A DNA stretch of 58,500 nucleotides from Desulfovibrionaceae bacterium. Lineage in GTDB: Bacteria > Desulfobacterota > Desulfovibrionia > Desulfovibrionales > Desulfovibrionaceae. Location of the stretch: the NCBI GenBank assembly GCA_031082225.1, contig JAVHLG010000018.1, positions 1 to 58,500 of the forward strand, in the 5' to 3' direction. The notes under the pieces are model-generated. The model was not told the DNA's origin. It ran no database searches and saw only the letters and a program-made list of their open reading frames with translations. Each line of letters opens with the position of its first letter. The first letter of the stretch is position 1. A program made the translations under genes and the position numbers. Shown one piece after another: positions 1 through 7,505 of this stretch.

Positions 1-36
1 GGGAAACCCCTTTTTTTCAAAAAAGAGGTTTCCCCC
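1..36 (+). terminator. Intrinsic terminator of an upstream gene
   Basis: The window opens with a GGGAAACCCC arm followed by seven T, then six A and a GAGGTTTCCCC arm, so nearly the whole stretch folds into one hairpin. It lies just before the fumarase operon and most likely ends a gene that lies outside the window. Confidence 0.6.
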
Positions 37-72
37 TCCCGGCGTCTTCCTCCTCCTGCCAAAGGGGGCATC

Positions 73-909
73 ATGCGAATCATACCGGCGGCGGATGTCA
101 TCGAGGCCGTGGCCACGATGTGCATGGAATCGAACGTGGAGCTTCCGGCCGACGTATGGGCCAAGTTTCGCGAGTGTGCGGCCAGGGAGGAGTCCCCCTC
201 GGCCAAGGAGATTTTCCGGCAACTGCTGGAAAATGCCGACCTGGCCAAGGAGACGCGGCTTCCCCTGTGCCAGGACACGGGGCTGGCCGTGCTCTTCGTG
301 GATCTGGGCGAGGACTGCCGGGTGGAAGGGGGCCTTCGCGCGGCCATAAACGAGGGCGTGCGCAAGGGCTACAAAGACGGCTACCTGCGCAAATCCGCCT
401 GCGACCCCTTCACCCGCAAAAACACCGGCGACAACACCCCGGCCATCATCCACATCGATCTGGTTCCCGGCGACAAACTCAAGATCTTTTTCATGGCCAA
501 GGGCGGCGGCAGCGAGAACATGTCCCGGGTGACCTTCCTAAGCCCCGCCCAGGGCTGGCCGGGCATCAAGGACTTCGTGGTGCGCCGGGTGGCCGAGGCC
601 GGTCCAAACCCCTGTCCGCCCACGGTCATCGGCGTGGGCATCGGCGGCAATGCCGAACTGTCGGCGATCATCGCCAAAAAGGCGCTCATGCGCTCCCTTG
701 ACGATGTGCACCCCGATCCGGACATCGCGGCCAAGGAAAAAGAGCTTCTGGACGCCATCAACGAACTGGGCATCGGTCCCATGGGCCTGGGCGGCAAGAC
801 CACCTCGCTCGGGGTCAAGATCGCCGTGGCCCCCTGTCATCTGGCCAGCCTGCCCCTGGCGGTCAACGTGCAGTGCCATTCCTCGCGGCACCGGGAGGTG
901 ATCCTCTAA
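73..909 (+). CDS. Fumarate hydratase class I, alpha subunit (N-terminal domain protein)
   Basis: 278 aa. Class I fumarases are [4Fe-4S] hydro-lyases that interconvert fumarate and malate in the cytoplasm; the two-subunit form is typical of anaerobes, and the related L(+)-tartrate dehydratase has the same architecture. The cluster-ligand region PLCQDTG is visible with Cys66, further Cys residues are in NPCPPT and APCH, and GKTTSLG near the C-terminus is conserved in the family. Start chosen at ATG 73 with AAAGGGGG about 4-11 bases upstream. It overlaps the beta subunit by one base (TAATG), which indicates translational coupling. Fumarase is more likely than tartrate dehydratase in this context, but sequence alone does not fully exclude the latter. 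Confidence 0.93.
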   Translation: MRIIPAADVIEAVATMCMESNVELPADVWAKFRECAAREESPSAKEIFRQLLENADLAKETRLPLCQDTGLAVLFVDLGEDCRVEGGLRAAINEGVRKGYKDGYLRKSACDPFTRKNTGDNTPAIIHIDLVPGDKLKIFFMAKGGGSENMSRVTFLSPAQGWPGIKDFVVRRVAEAGPNPCPPTVIGVGIGGNAELSAIIAKKALMRSLDDVHPDPDIAAKEKELLDAINELGIGPMGLGGKTTSLGVKIAVAPCHLASLPLAVNVQCHSSRHREVIL

Positions 910-1457
910 TGTCCACCACCTACAAGCTGACCACGCCGCTTACGGACGAGGATGTCTGCAAACTGGTCATCGGCGATGTCGTGCTTTTGACCGGAACCAT
1001 CTACACCGCCCGGGACGCGGCCCACAAACGTCTCGTGGAGTCCCTGGACAAGGGCGAGACGCTTCCCTTCGACCTCAAGGGGGCGCTTATTTATTACGTC
1101 GGTCCCACTCCCGCGCCTCCGGGACGCCCCATCGGCGCGGCCGGTCCCACCACCAGCTACCGCATGGACAGCTACGCCCCGAGGCTGCATTCCCTGGGGC
1201 TCAAGGCCACCATTGGCAAGGGCAAACGCAGCGACGAGGTCAAGGCGGCCCTTACGGCGCATAAGGCCGTCTATTTCGGGGCCACGGGCGGCGCGGGCGC
1301 GCTTTTGTCCCAGTGCATCAAGGCCGCCAGGGTCATCGCCTATGAGGACTTGGGCCCCGAGGCCATCCGCGAACTTACGGTGGTGGATTTTCCGCTTCTG
1401 GTCATCAACGACGCCACTGGCGGCGAACTGTACGTCAAGCCCAAGCTCGACATGTAA
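909..1457 (+). CDS. Fumarate hydratase class I, beta subunit (C-terminal domain protein)
   Basis: 182 aa. Partner of the preceding alpha subunit; together they equal the single-chain class I fumarase. Family hallmarks seen are the LLTGTIYTARDAAHKR region near residues 26-42, GPTTSYRMD, and the GATGGAGALL stretch near residue 120, which belong to the swivelling substrate-binding domain. The ATG overlaps the alpha stop codon by one base; an in-frame start exists further upstream at 873, but it would lie inside the alpha gene and lacks a better ribosome site. A strong hairpin follows about 65 bases after the stop, so the operon appears to consist of these two genes only. Confidence 0.93.
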   Translation: MSTTYKLTTPLTDEDVCKLVIGDVVLLTGTIYTARDAAHKRLVESLDKGETLPFDLKGALIYYVGPTPAPPGRPIGAAGPTTSYRMDSYAPRLHSLGLKATIGKGKRSDEVKAALTAHKAVYFGATGGAGALLSQCIKAARVIAYEDLGPEAIRELTVVDFPLLVINDATGGELYVKPKLDM

Positions 1458-1522
1458 CAACCGGGAGCATCCGTCCCGGACCGACGGCCCGGGCGGAAGA
1501 GCGTCCGGGCCGCAATGTCAAG

Positions 1523-1555
1523 AAACCCCCTTCCGGGCGACCGGAGGGGGGTTTT
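1523..1555 (+). terminator. Rho-independent terminator of the fumarase operon
   Basis: Arms AAACCCCCTTCCGG and CCGGAGGGGGGTTTT are separated by a four-base loop GCGA. The T-rich right arm ends the hairpin, as expected of an intrinsic terminator, 65 bases after the fumarase beta stop codon. Confidence 0.85.
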
Positions 1556-1939
1556 GTAGTCTGGCGCCTGGTTCCGATCGTCACCGCTCATCAGGGCGAG
1601 GCGAGCGGGCGGGCTCCGGCGGCGTGGTCGCCCGGTGCGATTCGTCGGGAGCCCCTCGGCGTATTCCCAGGGAGAAGCGGGCATCGGTCTGCCCGGAACT
1701 GGCAGCCGGGAATTGCGATTTTCTAGACACAGCTTGCCGCAGATGGCCGGGACAAAAAACGCTAGATACCATTGCAAGATATCTATAGTAACATACGAAC
1801 ATGCTGTTTTGATTGAAGAAATATGATGGTGCGGGATGTCGGGGTGGCCGCTCCGGGCCAGGTCGATAGAAACGTCGCTAGAAATGACTGCCGCCACAGG
1901 TTCGGTTCCTGACCGACGGGCGACAGGGCGTCCGGGGGC
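1556..1939. other. Convergent intergenic region, no gene recognised
   Basis: Lies between the end of the fumarase operon and the end of the leftward receiver gene. The part around 1750-1830 is clearly richer in A and T than its surroundings and includes the palindrome AGATATCT. Short reading frames exist on both strands, but none has a convincing ribosome site or recognisable protein. No clear terminator for the leftward operon was found. Confidence 0.5.
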
Positions 1940-2404
1940 TTAGCACGGCCAGGAGATGGCCAGCTTGCGCAGGAAGGAACGCTCTTCCATGGACAGGACG
2001 TTGCGATCAGAGGGCGAGCCCATTGCGGCCTGGCGGCGGTGCATATCCAGGGCGGCCCTGATCTTGCGGATGATGGTGGTCATCGGCTCGGATTTGTTGA
2101 AAAAACCGAAAACATTGTCGTTATTTAAGGCGTTCATGACGGTTTCCGGGGACGGATCGGCCGCCAGGACGATGAGCGCCGTGTTGGGGCACAGCAGCCG
2201 GACCGTGGCCGGAAAGGAGCGTCCGTCCGGAGTGGGCAAATAAAGGGCGGAGACGACGACCGCGAAGGGACCGTCCTGACGCAGGCGGCGCAGGGCCTCT
2301 GTGGCGCTGCTGGCTGTCGCCAGGCGGAAGTGCCCGGCCAGGATGTCGGCGCAAAAGGCGCGGGTTACCGGGTCGTCATCGACGAGAAGCACTTTTTGTT
2401 CCAT
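1940..2404 (-). CDS. Receiver-domain protein lacking the phospho-acceptor Asp (pseudo-receiver)
   Basis: 154 aa. A single CheY-like receiver domain with a short C-terminal extension and no output domain. The acidic pocket is present (VLLVDDDP at residues 5-12) and the conserved Lys is in FFNKSEP near residue 104. The phospho-acceptor position, expected before the L-x-x-P motif, reads VVVSALYLPTPDG: residue 53 is Ala (codon GCC) instead of Asp. The usual Thr/Ser after strand 4 is also Ala (VLAADPS). It therefore probably works without phosphorylation, by binding a partner. Start is ATG 2404; a much longer frame running back to 3400 is an overlap artefact with the TPR gene. Last gene of the leftward LysM-TPR-receiver set. 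Confidence 0.8.
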   Translation of the reverse strand: MEQKVLLVDDDPVTRAFCADILAGHFRLATASSATEALRRLRQDGPFAVVVSALYLPTPDGRSFPATVRLLCPNTALIVLAADPSPETVMNALNNDNVFGFFNKSEPMTTIIRKIRAALDMHRRQAAMGSPSDRNVLSMEERSFLRKLAISWPC

Positions 2405-2500
2405 GCGTGTGAAGCGATTCCGTCCCGGGTCGGCAACCGGGATCATCCCGGATGCGCCCGGAGGAAAGGGCCTCCCTGCACAAGGTATGCAAGATGTGGT

Positions 2501-2674
2501 CCGGCCTGGGCGGCAACACGCAACCGCCCGGGGATCATTCCGGGCGGCGTCAGTGCTTGGCGAAGTTCTCGAAGAATTCGACGTGCTCCGGCCTGGGCGG
2601 CAACATTCAACCGCCCGGGGATCCTTTCGGGCAGCGTCCTTCCTTGGCGAAGCTCTCGAAGAATTCGCAGTCGC
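2501..2674 (-). repeat. Imperfect 87-bp tandem duplication at the 3' end of the TPR gene
   Basis: Two adjacent copies, 2501-2587 and 2588-2674, match at about 73 of 87 positions by eye. The period is exactly 29 codons, so the frame is kept. On the minus strand the promoter-proximal copy (2588-2674) encodes the present C-terminus and carries the TGA stop at 2609-2607. The same position in the distal copy is TGC. The distal copy encodes a second EFFENFAKH-like tail that ends at its own TGA. Confidence 0.85.
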
Positions 2675-3515
2675 CCAGGTCGCAGGCGGCGCGGTAGTCA
2701 CGGCAGGCCGCCGCGTCGTTTCCCAGCCGTTCGAAGGCCAGACCCCGGTTGGAGAGCGAGGCGGCGTCGGCGGGGCGCAGGGAAACGGCCATGTCGTAGT
2801 CCGCCAGGGCTTTTTCGAGATTTCCCAGATTGTTGTGGGCGTTGCCGCGATTGTTGAAGATGTCGGGGTCCGTGGGATTGAGGGCAGCCGCCTTGTCCAG
2901 GAATTCCAGGGCTTTTTTGTGGTTGTCCTTTTTTGCGGCGGCCAGGGCTTTTTGAAAAAGGTCCAAGGCCTTGCTGCGGTCTGCCGGGCTGACCGTCGGT
3001 TGCGGCGCAGCCAGGGACGGTGCTGCGGGGGCCCTGGCGGGTGCAATGACCGCCGTCGCGGCGGGTAACGTCCCCACATGCCCGGGAGACGACTGGGGCG
3101 GGGGCGCAACAGGTGCATCCTGTGCAGGTTGTGCAGGGTGTGCATGCGGTTCCGGGCCAGACGGGCCATACGGGTCTGACGGGACAGACGGAGAGGTCGG
3201 GTGGGGCTGGGCCAGGATGACCGCCGCGTCGGTCCGGCGTTCCGCCGCGCGTCCAGCCTGGGCGGGATCAGGGACGGGATGCCCCCGCCCAGGCTGGGGG
3301 TCGGCCGGGTCGTTGGCGACGGGAATCGGACGCCCGAGATTGATGCCGGAGAGATCCTGCCCGTCCGGCGCGCCTTTGACCTTTTCGCTGACCCGCTCAA
3401 GCCGTTTGAGGGATCGTTCGCGTATTTCCTGCTTGGTCAGGGCCGCTCCCGGTCCGGGAAGGGCCAGGCCGATAAGGAGCGCAAGAACGCTGCACACGAC
3501 ATGTTGCCTGTTCAT
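2607..3515 (-). CDS. Secreted or periplasmic TPR-repeat protein
   Basis: About 302 aa. A hydrophobic signal segment (VLALLIGLALPGPGAAL) comes first, then a charged coiled segment, a long Pro/Ala-rich linker near residues 60-170, and a C-terminal block of about three tetratricopeptide repeats (for example KKALEFLDKAAALNPTDP and EKALADYDMAVSLRPADA) ending in a Cys-containing tail. TPR domains bind other proteins; no enzymatic motif was seen. Start taken at ATG 3515; a TTG three codons earlier is possible. It lies 25 bases after the LysM lipoprotein gene, so the two are probably co-transcribed. The 3' end lies in an 87-bp tandem duplication, and translation stops in the first copy. Confidence 0.8.
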   Translation of the reverse strand: MNRQHVVCSVLALLIGLALPGPGAALTKQEIRERSLKRLERVSEKVKGAPDGQDLSGINLGRPIPVANDPADPQPGRGHPVPDPAQAGRAAERRTDAAVILAQPHPTSPSVPSDPYGPSGPEPHAHPAQPAQDAPVAPPPQSSPGHVGTLPAATAVIAPARAPAAPSLAAPQPTVSPADRSKALDLFQKALAAAKKDNHKKALEFLDKAAALNPTDPDIFNNRGNAHNNLGNLEKALADYDMAVSLRPADAASLSNRGLAFERLGNDAAACRDYRAACDLGDCEFFESFAKEGRCPKGSPGG

Positions 3516-3540
3516 GGTTTTCAAGACGCCGCGCCCCGGC

Positions 3541-4128
3541 TCATCGGGCGGGGATGGTGATGACCTGGCCGTCGCGGATGTTGTCGGCGGACAGGCCTTC
3601 GTTGGCTTTCAGGATATCGTCCACGGTGAGGCCGTGCTTTTTGGCGATCTTGGTCAGGGTGTCACCGCGCTGGATGGTATAGGACGCGCTGTCCTGCTTC
3701 TCCGGGGCCTTGGCGGTCTTGGCCGGGACTGCCGGTTTGGCGGCGGGGGCAGGTTCGGCCGTTTTGGCCGACGTCGTGTCTTGCTCCAGGGTCACGGTGA
3801 TGTCCGGCCGTACGGCCGCAACCGGCGGCTGGGCAGAGGGTTTGGCCGGGGAGGCGGCGAGGCTTGCCGCACGGGGCGGCTTTTTCTCCGCCACCACGTC
3901 CGTGTGAAAGGCCTTGTATTCGGACTGGTCAAGGATGCCGTTTTGGTCCGTATCGTAGGCTGCGAAATTTTCCACCACGATGTCCGGAAAGACAAACACC
4001 AGTTCTTCGAAAATGACGCCGCCATCCTTGTCGTGGTCCACGCTGGAAAAGGATTGTTTGTCTTCCTTGGAGCAGGCCGTGCTGGCGAGCAGGAGGCACA
4101 GGGCAAAGAGCAGGGATGTTTTTTTCAT
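3541..4128 (-). CDS. EF-hand and LysM-domain lipoprotein
   Basis: 195 aa. An N-terminal lipoprotein signal with lipobox-like LLASTAC places Cys19 as the likely lipidation site. Two EF-hand-like acidic loops follow (DHDKDGGVIFEE near 31-42 and DTDQNGILDQSE near 61-72), then a Pro/Ala-rich linker and a C-terminal LysM domain (YTIQRGDTLTKIAKKHGL onward) that binds peptidoglycan. The protein is probably anchored in the outer membrane and attached to the cell wall, with calcium binding likely. Start at ATG 4128 is supported by AAAGGA eight bases upstream; a longer frame reaching 4242 lacks this. First gene of a leftward set with the TPR and receiver genes. Confidence 0.82.
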   Translation of the reverse strand: MKKTSLLFALCLLLASTACSKEDKQSFSSVDHDKDGGVIFEELVFVFPDIVVENFAAYDTDQNGILDQSEYKAFHTDVVAEKKPPRAASLAASPAKPSAQPPVAAVRPDITVTLEQDTTSAKTAEPAPAAKPAVPAKTAKAPEKQDSASYTIQRGDTLTKIAKKHGLTVDDILKANEGLSADNIRDGQVITIPAR

Positions 4129-4365
4129 GGGATGTCCTTTGTGAGGCCCCGCAAAAAGGGGCCGGGATAAGGGACGGGCGCGGGCCGCACAAGGACGGCG
4201 GGCGGAAACACAAACGCGCCGAACGGGGATCGTGTAACCCATCGCGCTACGAAATTCCAGGAATCCCCATGGGGAGAATCCGGGAGGCCTTTGGGGAGAA
4301 ACCGGGGGAAAACGCCTTGTAGGCCTCGGAAAAAGTTGATAGACGGTGGGCCTTCCTTCGGTTGC

Positions 4366-4459
4366 GGGAGCGTATCGTCACCGGTGTGGCGCCCGGACTT
4401 CAAATCCGGTGTGCGGTCGAGAGGTCGCAGGTAGGTTCGACTCCTATACGCTTCCGCCA
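4366..4459 (+). tRNA. selC: tRNA-Sec (anticodon TCA)
   Basis: 94 bases including an encoded CCA. The 8-bp acceptor stem, characteristic of selenocysteine tRNA, pairs GGGAGCGT with ACGCTTCC (one G-U pair), followed by discriminator G. The anticodon stem CCGGA/TCCGG encloses loop CTTCAAA with anticodon TCA at 4400-4402, which reads UGA. A long variable arm follows, then the T arm GTAGGTTCGACTCCTAT. The match in layout to the E. coli selC tRNA is close. Its presence fits the three UGA-containing genes at 16-22 kb. The selA, selB and selD genes are not in the window. Confidence 0.95.
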
Positions 4460-4589
4460 TCATTGGATATTTCGATTCTCATTTATCGTTCGCCTTCGTC
4501 TTTTTTCTCATCATCCATCGACCAGCCCCACACCAGCCCCGTTCCAGCCCCCCCCATGCCTCCAGCGATCCGCGTCGTGTGGCGCGGGC

Positions 4590-5615
4590 CTACAACTTCA
4601 TGCCGTACTGGGCCACCTTGTGCCGGAAGGTGCGGGGACTGATCCGTAAAAGCTCCGCCGCCCGGCTTTTGCTGCCGGTCGCAGCGGCCAGGGCCCGGCG
4701 GATGGCCCGGGTCTCGGCCTCGCGCACCGCCGCCTCCAGGCTCAGGCAGTCCGGCTCAGGCTCGCCGGTGTCCCCGCCCGTGTCGCAGCGCATCTCAAGC
4801 GGCAGATCCGCCGCCATGATCTCCATGCCGTCCGGATGCAGCAGCACCACCCGTTCCATGAGGTTTTTCAGCTCCCGGACATTGCCCGGCCACAAATGCT
4901 CCTCCAGGGCGCGCCGCGCACAGGGGCGCAATTCCAGGCCATGCTTGTGGTAGCGATGGCGAAAAAACCCAAGAAAGTGCTCGGCCAGGGGCAGGATGTC
5001 CTCGCATCGCTGGCGAAGCGGCGGCAGGGATATGGGCACGACGTTTAATCTGTAGTAGAGATCGGCCCGGAAAAACCCGGTCTGGACCATCTCGGGCAGG
5101 CTGCGGTTGGTGGCGGCCACGATGCGGGCCGAAAAGGGCAGATCCTTCTCCCCGCCCAGGCGCTTGAAGGTGCGCTGTTCCAGGACGCGCAAAAAATCCA
5201 CCTGGTTGGGCTGGGGAATCTCCCCCACCTCGTCCAGAAACAGGGTTCCGTCCTCGGCGGCCTCGAAACTCCCTTTCTGGCGGCGGTTGGCCCCGGTATA
5301 GGCCCCGGCCTCGTGTCCGAAGAATTTGTCCGCGAAGAGTTCGCCTTTGAGCACGCCGCAGTTGACCGGGACAAAGGGTTTTTCCCGCCGGTTGCTCAAG
5401 GTGTGGATGAGCCGGGAGAACAGTTCCTTGCCCGTTCCGGACTCGCCGTACACCAGGATGGGCGCGTCGGACCCGGCCACCTGTCCGGCCACCCGGCGCA
5501 GCGCCCGCATGGCCGGGGACCGGAAAAGAAATGCCGGTCCATCCGGTCCGAGGATGAAGTCGTTGTCATCGTCGACCGGCAAAAATTTGCCGGTTCGGGA
5601 GGAGGCTGTGGACAT
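4590..5615 (-). CDS. Sigma-54-dependent transcriptional activator (AAA+ and Fis-type HTH)
   Basis: 341 aa. A short N-terminal segment precedes a central AAA+ domain: Walker A GESGTGKE near residue 60, the sigma-54 contact loop as GAYTGA, Walker B GTLFLDEVGE, and an arginine-finger region FRADLYYRLN. The C-terminus holds a Fis-like helix-turn-helix (KSRAAELLRISPRTFRHKV). There is no receiver, GAF or PAS domain, so control must come through a partner protein or through its abundance. Start at ATG 5615 is preferred over upstream in-frame starts because AGGAG lies about 9 bases before it. It is transcribed away from the TauE/SafE-type transporter gene, whose upstream region contains a sigma-54-like promoter; regulation of that operon is the natural inference. 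Confidence 0.92.
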   Translation of the reverse strand: MSTASSRTGKFLPVDDDNDFILGPDGPAFLFRSPAMRALRRVAGQVAGSDAPILVYGESGTGKELFSRLIHTLSNRREKPFVPVNCGVLKGELFADKFFGHEAGAYTGANRRQKGSFEAAEDGTLFLDEVGEIPQPNQVDFLRVLEQRTFKRLGGEKDLPFSARIVAATNRSLPEMVQTGFFRADLYYRLNVVPISLPPLRQRCEDILPLAEHFLGFFRHRYHKHGLELRPCARRALEEHLWPGNVRELKNLMERVVLLHPDGMEIMAADLPLEMRCDTGGDTGEPEPDCLSLEAAVREAETRAIRRALAAATGSKSRAAELLRISPRTFRHKVAQYGMKL

Positions 5616-5839
5616 GATGGGAACTCCTGCCGACACGGCGCGGCAGACCGGAATGGTGTGGAAAGGGGCGTGTTGCGGCGGCAATTTCATGCCGGAATAG
5701 ACCTTGCCTGTATTCCGGTTGTCGGGTTGTGTGCTTGTGGCGACGCATAAGCGGCAAAAAATTGCCGGTTGGCGGCGCGTTTTTGCCGATACGCCAGGGC
5801 GCGGCGTCCGTCAAGCCTGTGGTTGTGCGGATTTTCACT

Positions 5840-5855
5840 TGGTACGCTTCTTGAT
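5840..5855 (+). promoter_or_regulatory. Sigma-54-type promoter candidate for the transporter operon
   Basis: TGGTACG, four bases, then TTGAT. The GG and the downstream TTG have the -24/-12 spacing, although the canonical -12 GC is GA here. It lies in the 361-base region between the divergent sigma-54 activator and transporter genes, about 120 bases before the transporter start. The rest of this intergenic region shows no gene. Confidence 0.45.
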
Positions 5856-5976
5856 CTATGGGGGTGCCGCGCGAGGCCACGGCCCGGCGGCAGACCTGGC
5901 CGGATGCCTCCATGGGGCGCTGCCTCTGGGAATGGACCAATGAACACGACATGTGAAAAGGGAGAACGGTAAGGAC

Positions 5977-6960
5977 ATGAGAGCGAAACCGATGCGGACG
6001 ACGATTCTGGTCGCGGCGGCCTGCCTCCTTGCGGCGGGACTGGTCTGGGCCGGGGCCGATGCCGGGATGGCCGTCGAGGGCGCGGCCGCCGTCAACGCCA
6101 TGACCGGCGCACAAAGCGACATGGCGTGGTGGATGTGGCCCATTATCCTGTTGGGATTCTGCTTTATCCTGGGAATCATCGCCGTGTTGGCGGGCGTGGG
6201 CGGCGGCGTCCTGTTCGTTCCCCTGGTCAGCGGTTTTTTCCCCTTTCACCTGGACTTCGTGCGAGGCGCGGGCCTGCTCGTGGCCCTGGCCGGAGCCCTG
6301 GCCGCCGGTCCCGGTCTTCTGCGCCGCAACCTGGCCAGCCTGCGCCTGGCCCTTCCGGTGGCGCTCATCGCCTCGGCCTGCGCCATTGTCGGCGCGTTCA
6401 TGGGGCTGGCCCTGCCCACCAATGTGGTGCAACTGTGCCTGGGCGGCACCATCATGTTCATCGCCATCCTGCTTCTGACCTCGAAAAACGTAGTGCGGCC
6501 CCATGTGGAAAAGCAGGACGCCATCGGTCTGGCCCTGGGCATGAACGGCGTTTACACCGAACCATCCACCGGCGAGGTCATTTCCTGGAAGACCCACCGC
6601 ACCCTCCCGGGACTTTTGCTGTTCATCGTCATCGGCATCATGGCCGGCATGTTCGGGCTTGGCGCAGGCTGGGCCAACGTCCCGGTCTTGAACATCCTCA
6701 TGGGCGCGCCGCTCAAGGTCGCCGTGGGCACCAGCAAGTTCCTGCTGTCCATCACCGACACCTCCGCCGCCTGGGTCTACCTGAACCAGGGCTGCGTCAT
6801 TCCGCTGATGGCCATTCCCTCCATCATCGGGCTGATGCTCGGCTCTTTCGTGGGCGTGCGCCTTCTGGCTGTGGCCAAGCCGAAATTCATCCGCTACATG
6901 GTCATCGGCGTGTTGCTTTTCTCCGGCGGAAGGGCCTTGATGAAGGGACTCGGCATGTAG
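5977..6960 (+). CDS. TauE/SafE (TSUP) family membrane transporter
   Basis: 327 aa. After a cleavable or first hydrophobic segment (residues 6-26) come roughly eight further membrane segments in two homologous halves, with the glycine-rich motif LAGVGGGVLFVPLV in the first half and MFGLGAGWANVPVL in the second; these are TSUP hallmarks. Family members move sulfite, sulfonates, sulfate or other small anions; the substrate cannot be read from sequence, though a sulfur anion would fit a sulfate reducer. A hydrophilic loop near residues 180-205 separates the halves. Start ATG 5977 has AAGGA close by; an alternative GTG lies at 5953. The next gene, a small membrane protein, follows after 77 bases and likely works with it. 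Confidence 0.85.
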   Translation: MRAKPMRTTILVAAACLLAAGLVWAGADAGMAVEGAAAVNAMTGAQSDMAWWMWPIILLGFCFILGIIAVLAGVGGGVLFVPLVSGFFPFHLDFVRGAGLLVALAGALAAGPGLLRRNLASLRLALPVALIASACAIVGAFMGLALPTNVVQLCLGGTIMFIAILLLTSKNVVRPHVEKQDAIGLALGMNGVYTEPSTGEVISWKTHRTLPGLLLFIVIGIMAGMFGLGAGWANVPVLNILMGAPLKVAVGTSKFLLSITDTSAAWVYLNQGCVIPLMAIPSIIGLMLGSFVGVRLLAVAKPKFIRYMVIGVLLFSGGRALMKGLGM

Positions 6961-7037
6961 CTGGGCGTTTGCGTCCGGAGTCGGACGCTTGCGTCCGTTG
7001 TCGCCATATCTCATACGGATAGCGCAAGGAGCAAAAA

Positions 7038-7460
7038 ATGAACACCGCGAAATACGACAAGACGCCAAAGGAACAGATCCTTTACGCCAGCATGCTGTTC
7101 TACGGATGCTGGGGCGGGTTGGCGCTCATGGCGATCACCTATCTGATTTACGTCTTCGGCGTCATGGATCCCCACGTATCCATGGAAACCGTGACCGAAG
7201 TGTGGTCCAAGCCCGTCCATGAATATCTCACTGTGGGCAGTGTCCCGGTGGGCTGGGGATGGTCCACGCTTTTGAACAAGGGCGATTTCCTCAATTTCCT
7301 GGGTATCGCCTTGCTGGCGGGCATGACCCTGGTGTGCTACATTCCCCTGGTCATCGCCTATTTGAAGAAAAAAGACCCCTTGTTCGCCGCAATCGCCGTG
7401 GCCGAAATCCTGGTTCTGGCCTTTGCGGCCTCGGGAATCGTCGGCGGCGGCGCGCATTAA
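7038..7460 (+). CDS. Small membrane protein of unknown function
   Basis: 140 aa with three clear hydrophobic segments (residues about 18-42, 88-108 and 115-135) and no motif that I recognise. A strong ribosome site (AAGGAG seven bases before the ATG) supports it as real. It sits directly between the TSUP transporter and a signalling gene in the same direction, so it may be an accessory subunit of the transporter or part of the sensing chain. No function is claimed. Confidence 0.75.
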   Translation: MNTAKYDKTPKEQILYASMLFYGCWGGLALMAITYLIYVFGVMDPHVSMETVTEVWSKPVHEYLTVGSVPVGWGWSTLLNKGDFLNFLGIALLAGMTLVCYIPLVIAYLKKKDPLFAAIAVAEILVLAFAASGIVGGGAH

Positions 7461-7505
7461 CGACGGCCCGAGACCGGAACACATATCACTATCGTGGAGA
7501 CATCC

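Noticed and set aside
1940-3400. Single protein of 486 codons covering receiver and TPR regions
   Set aside because: The N-terminal part is out of frame with the true TPR gene and has no recognisable domain. The receiver has its own ATG at 2404.
4366-4459. Integration site at tRNA-Sec
   Set aside because: No second copy of the tRNA 3' end and no integrase gene was noticed, so an island inserted at selC is not supported.
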